From positions 17,274-31,917 of the forward strand of contig NWUY0300109904.1 of NCBI GenBank assembly GCA_004151065.3: a stretch of DNA of 14,644 nucleotides. Direction: 5' to 3'. Position numbers and translations under genes: made by a program. This DNA is from Larix sibirica (taxonomy: Eukaryota; Streptophyta; Pinopsida; Pinales; Pinaceae). Positions 1 through 8,390 of this stretch are shown in pieces (the first letter of the stretch is position 1; each line of letters opens with the position of its first letter). Below the pieces are notes generated by a model, which ran no database searches, was not told the DNA's origin, and saw only the letters and a program-made list of their open reading frames with translations.

Positions 1-607
1 AGTTACTCCGAAAGAATTTACACCATGTTTGGGGATGCTTCATGAGATTTGGTTTCCATGGTGTATATTCAACCCTTGGATGGTCTGAGATGGATTGTAG
101 AATGAGAGGTGGTCCATGATGGATATTCACACTTGAGATAGATTTATTAGTGGATTCTTAACCTCAATTGATTGTTGGCTCAATTCCATCAGGCATTAGA
201 TATATCTTGCTTGGATGGTGGATGCACTTCATGATGGGAACATGGAGGATTCACTTGGTGGGAGAATGACCTATAGGGTATGTGGAGTATTATGCATCAT
301 GGAGGATGGATTTAATCCCTAAACTATGGGTGGAATCTTGGTTTCATTTTCAAAGGATTAGAGAGGGATCAAGGATACCTAGGGATTTGACAATGTTCTT
401 GCCCGGGGTAGTTGACGCAATGGATAATTTTTTTGGGAGGATAAGTGGAATCCATGGAGAGTCAAGATGGAGTGGTGTGGGCTTGCCTTGTGTAACTATA
501 TCATCTTGGAGTCTTATTGTTAAGAAAATTATCATTGGAGAATAACACTTGTACTCTAGAGTGGATGTCTCATTTGTGTGACCTATAAGGCTTCACGTGG
601 GTTTCTT

Positions 608-648
608 GTAAGGGATTGTGCCCACATAGTATTGTTGGAATCCCTTAC
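608..648. repeat. inverted repeat, 10-bp perfect arms
   Basis: GTAAGGGATT (608-617) is the exact reverse complement of AATCCCTTAC (639-648), with a 21-base loop. It can form a hairpin in DNA or RNA. There is no downstream T run and no ORF to terminate, so a terminator role is not supported. It may be a remnant of an element end. Confidence 0.6.
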
Positions 649-1113
649 CTATCATCTAAATAGACGAAAGAGAGAGTATTTCCATTAATATCGTCATTTT
701 CCTCCTTCTTTGTGTACTTGTATTCTTGGAGATATTTTCTAGGGTTCGTGAGTTCATGAGGAAAACCTTAGAAGAAGCTATGGAAAAGAAAGAGGGCATA
801 TGGGTTTGGATTTTTCTCTCGTGACTAGTGTTTTCTCTTATGGATATGATAATATGAATTTTTTGTTCATTCTTTCTCACTCTCGAGTAGACATTTGATC
901 TATAAGAGGAGCTAAGGAGCTATGTTTTCTTGGTCTCTTTGGATTTTCATGAAACATCTTGGAGTTCTAGAGTTAGGGGTTTACCCTTGGTGACTGGACA
1001 CTAGGTTTTTGGGAGAAAACCATAAGGTGGACTTGTCAAGAATAAGAGAGGAGTAGGATGTGTTTCCTTGGAGATAGTGTTGGAGGGATTCTTGCACTTG
1101 TTCTTCTTGGTGG

Positions 1114-1145
1114 AGCTAGGGTTTGATGATTTACCCTAGCTAGGG
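1114..1145. repeat. hairpin plus nested 12-bp palindrome
   Basis: AGCTAGGGT (1114-1122) pairs with ACCCTAGCT (1133-1141) across a 10-base loop. The right arm also forms part of the self-complementary CCCTAGCTAGGG (1134-1145). The two pairings are mutually exclusive. No function can be assigned from the sequence. Confidence 0.55.
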
Positions 1146-1338
1146 CATTTCTCATGGTTGGATTTTGTAGCATTGAGATGATGCTATGTTATGTACTTAA
1201 TTATTGAACTTATGTATGATGTTTCCAGCCATACATATGTTTTGTCAATTTCAGATTTCATTTTTAGGTACATGTGTTCTTCATATTTTGCTTTTTACAT
1301 CTATCTTATGATCTCGCAGCTCGCTGATTGGACATAAG

Positions 1339-1351
1339 TAAAAGGAGAAAT
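1339..1351 (+). other. polypurine-tract-like site
   Basis: TAAAAGGAGAAAT lies immediately before TGTTAAGTG. Plant copia elements commonly have an (A)AGGGGGAGAT-type polypurine tract directly followed by the TG that opens the 3' LTR. The tract primes plus-strand DNA synthesis. The match is partial, and no copia pol is readable upstream, so this is suggestive only. Confidence 0.4.
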
Positions 1352-2310
1352 TGTTAAGTGATTTGACATCTAAAGAAGAAGATAAAGGTGCTGATTTTAT
1401 TGTTGTAATAAAGCCGTTATTTCTGCTGAAAGTACCTTTTAGGATCTGAATATTTATTGATAAATTGCCATAAAAGGGCTGAAAACTTATTTCATTTGTT
1501 GGGGTCTTCTCTTATCAATTGCCAAGAAGTTTAGGGCTTTTTGAAAGTGAATTATTTTGCATCTTTTGATGTTGTTTTGTACTTTATACTTTAATTTACA
1601 ACAGTCCCAGGGCAGAAAATTTTGGGATTAAGATATGAGGAATTTTGTTGAAAAAAGGTGAAATTTCTGAATTGCATTGGAGTGTCAATCAAACCATGCA
1701 ACATTTGTCGGGGTAAGCCTGTTGGGTTTGGCTGCATTAGTTGGAACCATCCAAAATGCTCTGTCAAATAACGAATCTAGGAGTTTGGAGACTTGTCCAA
1801 AGACTTCGGGAGAGGTCCACTAGACCCTTGGTTACATGAATTGAAGTAATTTGTAGCCAAGCTCCATTGCACTACATTGAGTATGCTGCTTAACTAATTG
1901 AAGGTTGATACATGGCATTGCCTAGTCTAGTGATGGATCAAGTTTAATCAGTGATGAAGATGTTGTATCATAATCAACGTGGAAAAGTAAGATGAGGGGC
2001 ATTATTCAATCAACAATAATGGATTTGTTTCAATTGATTCACCTTCTCTAGGTGTGTGAATAGATTATGTGCTGGCAATGAATTGCGGGCCTTTGGCTCT
2101 TGAATAATTGCCTTGTGGAGCGAGATTTGTGTAGAATCTACACATATATAGCTATGTGACTGTAATAAGGTCTAGATTTTGGTCACATCTGTTCCCTTGT
2201 GAATGATTTTGTTGTGTAGTTTGTAGTGTGCGACACTTTGTGTTCTGTTAAGTGGTGTTAGTGCAGGATTGTGTTCCTGTGGGGAGAGAGGTATCTTAAT
2301 AGTGGTTGCA
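1352..2310 (+). mobile_element. probable copia-type LTR or LTR remnant
   Basis: The segment opens with TGTTAAGTG right after a polypurine-like tract. About 790 bases in, it has a TATATAG box (2145-2151), followed by TG-rich sequence typical of LTR R/U5 regions. It would act as promoter and polyadenylation unit of a plus-strand copia element. The 3' boundary is not certain: TTGCA at about 2310 would give TG...CA ends, but the sequence after it is a poor primer-binding site. A weak PBS-like TGGTGTTAGTGC (2253-2264, 9 of 12 against the initiator tRNA-Met type) would instead end it earlier. No second copy is present in the window, so this could be a solo LTR or the 3' LTR of an element beginning outside it. 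Confidence 0.35.
2128..2151 (+). promoter_or_regulatory. TATA box with upstream 17-bp palindrome
   Basis: TGTGTAGA-A-TCTACACA (2128-2144) is a perfect palindrome around a single A. It is followed directly by TATATAG (2145-2151). Inside an LTR-like segment this is the arrangement expected of a core promoter with a dimer-binding operator-like element. Transcription start and factor are unknown. Confidence 0.35.
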
Positions 2311-3254
2311 TTTACCCTTTCAGAAGGGGAGACCAATAATCATAGTTTGCTAGTGTGAAGTATACTAAGACCCGCTTCCACGAGGATAATGCAATAAAGG
2401 TCAAGATGAGTGTCAAATGAATCGTGATTACAACAAGGAAGAATTTAGAGATGAGAATATTGCATTCAATGCAATATGGGGATGAGAATGGCAGAAAGAT
2501 GAATGGGGTGAGAGAAGTGAGGACCATTATTGAAGCCTTGATGAAAATCCCGTGGAAGAATAAATATGAAAAAGAAAATTTCGTTAAATATTTGATAACA
2601 ATCATGAAAGAAAGGTTTGAGGTTGTAGTAGAAATCAAGTAGAGAAGAAAGTATAAGAGAATGACTTTTGAATATAATGATGTGTTGAGAGAGATAGCTG
2701 TTGAAGACAATATATGAATTATCTCGAAGAAGTTAGAGGATTGAAGAGGTTTAGAGGGATAAGAAAAACTCTAAAGAAGGAAATTTTGCTGAGGAAAAGG
2801 GAGATCATTGTATGGTGAAGTCTGGGGTTCTGCATGGTGAAGAAAAAAGCGCACACCAGTCTGAAAATTTTCTACCAAGGGACCCATATGTTACAGGACA
2901 TCTTATGGAGGAATATAGTGTCACTTTCAATACTCTTTTGGAACTGTCTTGGTGATTTTTGGTGGCTGTACATTAATGTCCAAATATCCGCTCATTCATT
3001 GGCCATCTCCAGCTGATATCTACAGTATGATCTATACTTATATTGCTTGAAGATCATTGGGGAATATAACAGCTGCTACAGGAATCGTGTCAAATCTGCC
3101 GATACTTTGCTGCTACAGAATCAGTGGGTCGTGGATTCTTTCATCTCTGTTACAGGATTTCTGTTGGGCTGTTTCTACCTTATTACTGTCAACAAGTTGT
3201 GTAAATCAGAATTAGAAGGGGTCACTGCAGTAGAGGGACGAACCCAATGATTAT
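2311..3254. other. unrecognised stretch with short open frames
   Basis: The first 500 bases are purine-rich on the plus strand. They carry a 72-codon plus frame (2424-2642), rich in Lys, Glu and Arg and with no motif I recognise. A 132-codon minus frame (2312-2710) overlaps it and looks like its low-complexity complement. From about 2820 the base composition changes to a more even, GC-richer mix, with 60- and 67-codon plus frames (2834-3016 and 3047-3250) that match no family. It may be the degenerate interior of the element whose LTR-like sequence precedes it. No protein call is justified. Confidence 0.3.
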
Positions 3255-3495
3255 TGTTAAGTTGTTAACAGTGCATTAGAATATTATATGCTGGTTATAT
3301 AAGTTATTGGAGTGAGATCCCTTGCCTTGTTGGGCATCAACTTCATTGCTAGCAACTGTGCGTGTTCCCAGGCAGTTAGATCGAGGGTCTCCTTACTGTG
3401 GCATTCTGTCAAGCTTGGCTGTTGTAATCAGGTCAGGAAATCATTTAATATCAGACATTCATTTGCATTTATTGTTGCTGCAAATACATTTTACA
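3255..3495 (+). mobile_element. possible short LTR (TG...CA) with TATA box
   Basis: TGTTAAGTTGTTAACAG opens the block, sharing its first eight bases with the LTR-like start at 1352. A TTATATAAG box lies 40 bases in (3295-3303), and the block can be closed at TTTTACA (3495), giving about 241 bp. No convincing polypurine tract precedes it, and the bases after 3495 do not match the common tRNA-Met primer site. A solo LTR or an unrelated promoter-like sequence are equally possible. Confidence 0.22.
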
Positions 3496-4640
3496 TAGTG
3501 CCCATTTTATGATTATGAGGCTTCTATATGAACTCATTTGATGACCAAGCATTAAACAATTATATACCCAAAACTACCTTGCCCACACACAAGATCTAAG
3601 CCACAGTAGACATTCAGATCAGTCAAAGAAGTTGAATTGAAGCTACAGCAGAAGGGCACAAAGTGTTGTCAAAATATCACAGTCAATGCTAAACCTCAGT
3701 ACACATTAAATCAGATTTAAACCACAGTGAGCTACAGCAGTTCGGGAAGCCAAGTGTTTGACGAAAGTCCATGGCCTTGTGAGATGGTTTAAACAAAAAA
3801 ATTTGGTTTCAATTGGTCAGGGATATTTCACAAAGCAAGTGAAGAAGTTGAAGCCCTTAATGATTTTTTCAAAAACATTAAAACTTGGAGGATTGTTGGA
3901 GTTGCTTGTAGATGAAGAATATTAGCATGATGAAGATCATAAGATAGAAGATTTTGGAGAAGTTATGAAAGCTAAAGAATGAAAGCATGGGGATGTGATA
4001 AGTTGAAGAGGGACAATAGAAACATAATAAAAGGCAATATCCATAAATATAGAGAGTGGCCCAAGAAAAGATCCATAAATATAATCGAGTGTGTCATGGC
4101 AAGTAAAGATATGCGTCATTTGAGTTATGCATTTGAATTACCATTGGGAAATAAAGATGTAATGTTGGTTGCTGAACATGTCAATATGAGTCTAGTGAGT
4201 TTGTCATTGTTGTTAATTATATCACTATTAGAGTTATGAGGTTGTCTATTAGATGAGGACTTGTGTGAAGAGTACAAACACCTTTGCAGTGAAGATGGAT
4301 GTGTTGCCAAAAATAAAGCAAGAGGGAATTAGGATGAATAAAAACCCACATGTGTAGATTCAGGTTTTGTGTGTATATTGATGTGTTGCAAGCAAAGCAA
4401 GAAGTTGGATGGAGCATTGCTTCTAGTGATGGTGAAATAATACATTCTTTTAATTCAACTAAGTCATAATATTGCAATGTGCGATACATTAATTATGATG
4501 ATGCTTGAGGATATTGATGAGGATGGTGTTCCGAAAGAACATGCACATGAATATAGATAAGGTTAGATGTTTATGGGGTTTGCCTATCCTTATAATAGGT
4601 TGATATATGTTTTCTTTTATTAATGAAATGCAAAGGAGAT
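3496..4640 (+). other. unrecognised, increasingly purine-rich stretch
   Basis: The first 270 bases contain two similar words, AAGCTACAGCAG (about 3640) and GAGCTACAGCAG (about 3730), in otherwise mixed sequence. From about 3830 the plus strand becomes strongly A+G-rich with many GAAGA and GATGA words. The best open frame is 3979-4239 (86 codons). It holds a stretch of ordinary-looking amino-acid composition ending in a hydrophobic run, but no domain is recognised and the frame is closed on both sides by stops. It may be a decayed coding region read on the plus strand. Nothing firmer can be said. Confidence 0.3.
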
Positions 4641-5515
4641 GAATAAGGACTTGATGACAGTGTAATGAAAAAGCAATGGCATAGTTAGGTGGGACATTGT
4701 TTGTGTAGAGAATAACAGAAGTTTGCATCGTGTGAAGATAAGTAGTGACAAGCTACTTAGAAGATGACAAGAAAAGATAAATGGTGATAACAACATAGAG
4801 TTATAAGATAGATATTTAGGTAATGGTTAAAATTTTGATTGTAAAAGGAAAGACGGGGAATGTAGATAAGACAATGTTTTGTACACTCTACTTAATAGTT
4901 GATTTGTTGTAGATGAAGAAGATCCTAATGAGTATGATGATGAGTTACAAGAGCATCATCGGATTAGACCCCCATGAAGAAAAGAGGTGGCTTGAAGACG
5001 TGGATCAAAGTTCAAATGGGATAGGAAAGATGAAAGATGAACACACTATGTTCATGCAGTAACAAAAGATTGAATTAGAGAGGAATAAGAAGAAGGATTT
5101 GATGGTAGTGTCATGAAAAGGTAAGATCCCAATCAGGTGGGAGATGTTTTTGTAGAGAATAATACAGGTTGCAGCATGGGAAGAAAAGTAGTGACGAGGT
5201 ACTGAGAAGATGGCAAGAGAAGATAAATGATGTATACCAGTCGAAGAGTTATAAGAGGAAGAACATAGTAATAGTTGAAATAGAGATTGTAAAAATAAGA
5301 GAGGAAGAGTAGATAAGAATGTTTTGTCTACTTTCACTTGTTTGTAGTAGATGAAGAAGATCTTGAAGAGAATGATGATGAGTTACAGGGGCACTATTGG
5401 ATTAGACGTTCATGAAGAAAGGAGGTAGCATGAAGACGTGGGTTGGAGTGCCAATGGGATAGCAAAGATGGATACATTATGTACATGCAACAATAAGAGA
5501 TTGGATTAGAGAACA
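4641..5515 (+). repeat. two-copy tandem duplication, period about 440 bp
   Basis: Copy A (about 4641-5082) and copy B (about 5083-5515) align along their whole length with substitutions and small indels. Shared landmarks are TTGTTTGTGTAGAGAATAA against TTTTTGTAGAGAATAA, GAAGATGACAAGAAAAGATA against GAAGATGGCAAGAGAAGATA, GTAGATGAAGAAGATC (4911 and 5349), GATGATGAGTTACA, TGAAGACGTGG, and GATTGAATTAGAG against GATTGGATTAGAG. The offset drifts from 448 to 431 bases because of indels. Both copies are purine-rich and have no long open frame. The divergence shows the duplication is old. Confidence 0.85.
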
Positions 5516-6811
5516 TATATAATAGAGTTGCACATGAAGAAGAAACATCGTTAAAGTTGATGATGGCCTTGTTGTTGGAGATTTAAGGGCCATTCATGGC
5601 TAATTATGTTGAAGAAGTAAATGCTTGTGTTGAAAATGACTAGTCCACACTTGATTAAGGAAATGGTTGTGTTATGGGTTTTTCAAAGGAAGTAAATGGA
5701 TGTATATAATTTTGTTGAAGAAAAACTTAGTGAAGTTGTTTTCCTAGTGAAGAACAAGTCAGATGCCAAGATAGAGTATAGTGGTATGGTGTAGACTATT
5801 TAGGAAATATAGAGTGCAGGTAAGAAATATGATTGTACGAGGATAGAGATGTCGACAAGTTTTATGATAAAGCATTTGAGGAGGCAATGAGCTTAGTTGG
5901 ACTAGAAAATTTTATAATGATCTACATTGAGCATGAGACAATAAGCTTTTAATAGCACATGCAAATTCAAGAGAACAAGTGTTATTGAGAATAAGCATTT
6001 GAAGAATATGCAACTACATAAAGTGAAGCCCCAGTGAAAGAATTACTGAAATATGTAGAAGTGCTTTCGATGGGTGTGGAAATGAGAACATCGAAATAGG
6101 ATAAGCAATATAGATTGTAGAGGAAGATAAAGAAGTGACAAAGGAAGAATTTGACTAGAACCTTTGAGCAGGTTGTTCAATTTTTCTAACCACATGGGCT
6201 TGTTACATGAGCATTCAAGGGTTTAAAGGCTGTTGTGAACAAGTTTTGAAGGCATAAAGAGGGTGAGTTTTTCGTTTCCTTTTGTAGGCAATTTGGGTAG
6301 ATGAAGTTAATAACTATCACAAGGAATGCCAATGTAGATGAGGATGTGCTAGATAACAAAACAACATGAAGGGAGGTTGGCATTCATGAGATAAGGCACT
6401 ATTAATAACATTCTTTTGGTACTCTAGTGTGTGTTTCATTTATAAGTTTTGTCTTGATTATTTAGATACACATCACTCAAGTTTGTCTCCAAGGGCCTTG
6501 GTAACCACATGATTAAAGATCTCACTAATAATTGTCGACAACTCAAGACCTGTTGACATCAAACTCTGTAAAAGCAACTTAACATAGTGAAAGTGGGTCT
6601 TCGTCATACTTGAATTTTGGAAAGTTTGTATGAAACCATTGCATGAGTTAAGAAATTTGCAATTAAACATTGGAAGAAGACACGTATAAGGATATGACAA
6701 TGCAAACTAACAAACTTATAGGATGGTTTAAGTTTCGTAATCCTTGTTTTTGTGAATGCCCCAACAGTGGTAGTCTAACATGTGGATACATAAAACACAA
6801 TGTCTTGTAAT
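5516..6811 (+). other. unrecognised purine-rich, then mixed, sequence
   Basis: To about 6180 the plus strand stays A+G-rich with GAAGAA and GTTGAAGAAG words, resembling decayed acidic or Lys-rich coding sequence, but every frame is closed by frequent stops. From about 6400 the composition becomes balanced. A 75-codon minus frame (6473-6700) is Ser/Leu-rich and shows no known motif. No gene, RNA or bounded repeat can be called. Confidence 0.3.
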
Positions 6812-7015
6812 TGTTGGATTTGTATAGGCTACTCAAACTCTTTTTGTCTTATGTAATGTTAAGTTGGCTTCCAATATAGTTGATGTTTGCATTTTATAAT
6901 TTTGTTAAATATAATGTATGTTTTTGTTCTTTTATGAAAACTGATGTAGATGCTACTTCTTTTGGGTTATTTACTTGTACCAAGTATGCATATTTTGTGT
7001 TATATATATATGTAT

Positions 7016-7051
7016 AATTAACATTATATATATATATATATAATGTTAATT
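7016..7051. repeat. perfect 36-bp palindrome with (TA)n core
   Basis: Arms AATTAACATTA (7016-7026) and TAATGTTAATT (7041-7051) flank an uninterrupted self-complementary (TA)7 core (7027-7040), so all 36 bases are one palindrome. The pairing extends weakly beyond it with one mismatch and two G-T pairs. A second short TA run (about 7001-7010) lies just to the left. It is capable of cruciform extrusion. It may have arisen by microsatellite growth inside a pre-existing inverted repeat. Confidence 0.9.
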
Positions 7052-7271
7052 TTGTACAATGGATATAGATAGAAAACGGTACAGAGCTATTTGCTTCATA
7101 ACTAATGAAGGGTAGATGAAATTGGAATGTTATTTGGAAATCAATGTCACAAATATTTTGTACAAAGATGTATGAATACATGTCTTATAAGTGACTAGTC
7201 ATGAATGTTTATGTTATGTGGTTGTGTGTATAATATTTCTATTATATCGATTGTTTCTCTCAATGTTCACT

Positions 7272-7284
7272 TGATATTAGAGCC
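7272..7284 (+). other. tRNA-Met-type primer-binding-site-like sequence
   Basis: TGATATTAGAGCC matches TGGTATCAGAGCC, the common plant LTR-element primer site complementary to initiator tRNA-Met, at 11 of 13 bases. Both differences are transitions (G to A, C to T). The preceding TTTCTCTCAATGTTCA resembles the usual end of a copia 5' LTR, with the site two bases after CA. This would prime minus-strand DNA synthesis of a plus-strand element, but no plus-strand pol follows. Confidence 0.5.
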
Positions 7285-7298
7285 AAGGTTTGCCAACA

Positions 7299-7307
7299 AT
7301 TCTCCCT
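7299..7307 (-). other. polypurine-tract-like site on minus strand
   Basis: Reading the minus strand, AGGGAGAAT is immediately followed by TGTTGG, the form expected at the junction of the internal region and 3' LTR. It is compatible with serving the minus-strand gypsy relic whose integrase ends about 800 bases upstream on that strand. The site is short and lies only 14 bases from the plus-strand primer-site-like sequence, so one of the two is probably coincidental. Confidence 0.35.
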
Positions 7308-7665
7308 AGCCTTTGAACAAGAGAGAATGTACAAAAGTGTTGGAAATAAATAGTATAATGAAACTTTATTTTTATCTTGTTCACAAATTGATTTATGAAT
7401 AGTCTAAGAAGAAAACAAAGGTGAAGTGAATGTAAATTTGTAAAGCAGAGAATACATAATGGAAGAAATGAATAAGATGATATGAGATAAAAGGTAAAGA
7501 CATGAATGAATGCCACGACAAAAGAGATGTAACTGAAAAATTAAAGTAAACAAATGTAAACAAGATAAATAAACAAATAGAAAGAAACAAACCGACATTA
7601 TGGAAGCATGATCCAAGAAGAGAGGTAAATGAGATATAAAGAACAAATGTGAAAAGCATGATCAC
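7308..7665. other. A-rich unrecognised spacer
   Basis: The plus strand is A-rich with repeated AAACAAAT, GTAAA and GAATGAAT words. The complementary strand gives overlapping low-complexity frames rich in Phe, Leu and Ser (7277-7516, 7393-7665), which look like composition artefacts. If the minus-strand gypsy ended at the tract at 7299-7307, this would be its 3' untranslated region. Confidence 0.3.
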
Positions 7666-7792
7666 AGGGTTTTGGTGTTCTTAAGGCTCACCTCCTTTCT
7701 CGAATGTGATTCCTAGGGTTTTGGTGTTCTTAAGGCTCACCTCCTTTCTCGAATGTGATATTCCTCAAGCTCATTTCCTTCCTTGCATTGAG
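7666..7792 (+). repeat. minisatellite, two identical 45-bp units plus a diverged third
   Basis: Positions 7666-7710 and 7715-7759 are identical over 45 bases, each starting AGGGTTTTGGTGTTC and ending CGAATGTGAT. They are separated by TCCT, so the period is 49. The following 7761-7792 (CTCAAGCTCATTTCC...) aligns as a diverged third unit. Two exact copies beside an old one imply a recent duplication within an older array, or local conversion. No coding frame spans it convincingly. Confidence 0.88.
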
Positions 7793-8120
7793 CCAACTAG
7801 TGTTGACGAGAAAATGTCTAGTTAGACACTCCCATAGGACTGTAATAGAGAAACCAAGTGTATATCAACATATTCATTCCTATGTTTGGATTTGTTTTCG
7901 TGTCAACTCCATATTCATCTTGATATCTTCATCTTTTTTTATCAATTTCTTGATCTTTCATCAATATTTGGTAATGCTCTTTGTTTCTCTATCGTACTAG
8001 CCCTTGCAATTATCATTGAGCTAGTTTTCATGTATTATTCCTCGACCATCTTGTTGTGCTCCATTTTGACATCATCCTTTCCATGGTCCATTGACATCAT
8101 CCTTTGCATGGTCCATGTCT
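7793..8120 (-). other. probable 3' flank of the gypsy integrase, unreadable
   Basis: This region is pyrimidine-rich on the plus strand, continuing the bias of the gypsy relic. The minus strand should encode the end of integrase here, but frames are closed frequently and no motif is secure. Plus-strand frames at 7755-8000 and 7886-8176 are Ile/Leu/Phe-rich shadows. A 25-bp tandem duplication lies at 8066-8115. Confidence 0.35.
8066..8115 (+). repeat. tandem duplication of 25 bp
   Basis: TTGACATCATCC...GGTCCA occurs at 8066-8090 and 8091-8115 with one C/G difference (8081 against 8106). It lies on the 3' side of the integrase remnant. Since 25 is not a multiple of three, it shifted the frame of that reading. 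Confidence 0.88.
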
Positions 8121-8345
8121 CACAATTTCTTGGAAGTGTTGTTGACTTTTATTATTGTTATTTGAACAAAAATTGATCACATTATTTCAATGGATCTTGA
8201 GCTAGACATCTTGGAAAAATGTCCAAACATTGGTTTAATACCTTTGTTTATAGATCAATGTAAGGATGATATGTTGAGCCAAGTTGCAATTTCGTTCTCA
8301 TCTTCCATTGTGTCCTTTGAAAATAACTCAAAAATTTGTGTAGCT
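8121..8345 (-). pseudogene. integrase core remnant, N-terminal part deleted
   Basis: Integrase inserts the DNA copy into the chromosome through a D-D-E active site. On the minus strand KFLSYFQRTQW (8337-8305) matches the KFLSHFWRTLW stretch that follows the second Asp. After it come YHPY and then TKVLN (8271-8230), in place of the usual YHPQTDGQTEVVN, and FQEIV (8135-8121), in place of the PFEIVYG stretch. The catalytic Glu of TEVVN is Lys, and a stop at 8250-8248 replaces the Gln of DGQT. The zinc-binding HHCC domain, the first Asp and the SDRD segment are absent because only about 60 bases separate this remnant from the RNase H end at 8391-8459. It cannot encode an active enzyme. Confidence 0.85.
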
Positions 8346-8390
8346 TCTTGGTTGTATCATTCTTCATTGTCATTAGCACTTTTCCACATG

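Larger units (their letters stand above)
1..1338. other. unrecognised GT-rich intergenic stretch
   Basis: No gene is recognised here. The plus strand is rich in G and T, with many ATGG and GGAT words. The longest open frames are under 90 codons, have no family motif and lack periodic coding character. Two small inverted repeats (608-648 and 1114-1145) are annotated separately. Part of it may be an old retroelement leader or LTR, because the stretch around 730-960 has the AGGGTT-rich character of plant LTR R regions, but no LTR boundary can be fixed. It lies directly upstream of the polypurine-like tract at 1339. Confidence 0.4.
6812..7298. mobile_element. LTR-like segment, TGTTGG...CCAACA ends
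   Basis: The 487-bp segment begins TGTTGG (6812-6817) and ends CCAACA (7293-7298), a perfect 6-bp terminal inverted repeat of the type found on plant LTRs. Two readings are possible. On the minus strand it is preceded by AGGGAGAAT (7307-7299), a polypurine-like tract, so it could be the 3' LTR of the minus-strand gypsy relic to its right. On the plus strand, TTTCTCTCAATGTTCA (ending 7269) followed by a primer-site-like sequence looks like the 3' end of a plus-strand copia 5' LTR spanning 6812-7269. No partner LTR and no target-site duplication were found. The interior contains a 36-bp palindrome and AT repeats. Confidence 0.42.

Noticed and set aside
608-648. Intrinsic transcription terminator
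   Set aside because: The hairpin has no following T run, a 21-base loop and no gene upstream, and the window is eukaryotic in character.
2312-2710. 132-codon minus-strand open frame
   Set aside because: It is complementary to purine-rich DNA, giving Ser/Leu/Ile/Phe-rich low-complexity protein with no motif; it overlaps an equally unconvincing plus frame.
7277-7665. Overlapping minus frames rich in Phe and Leu, resembling membrane segments
   Set aside because: The hydrophobicity follows from the T-rich strand. Three overlapping frames show the same character, which indicates composition rather than selection.
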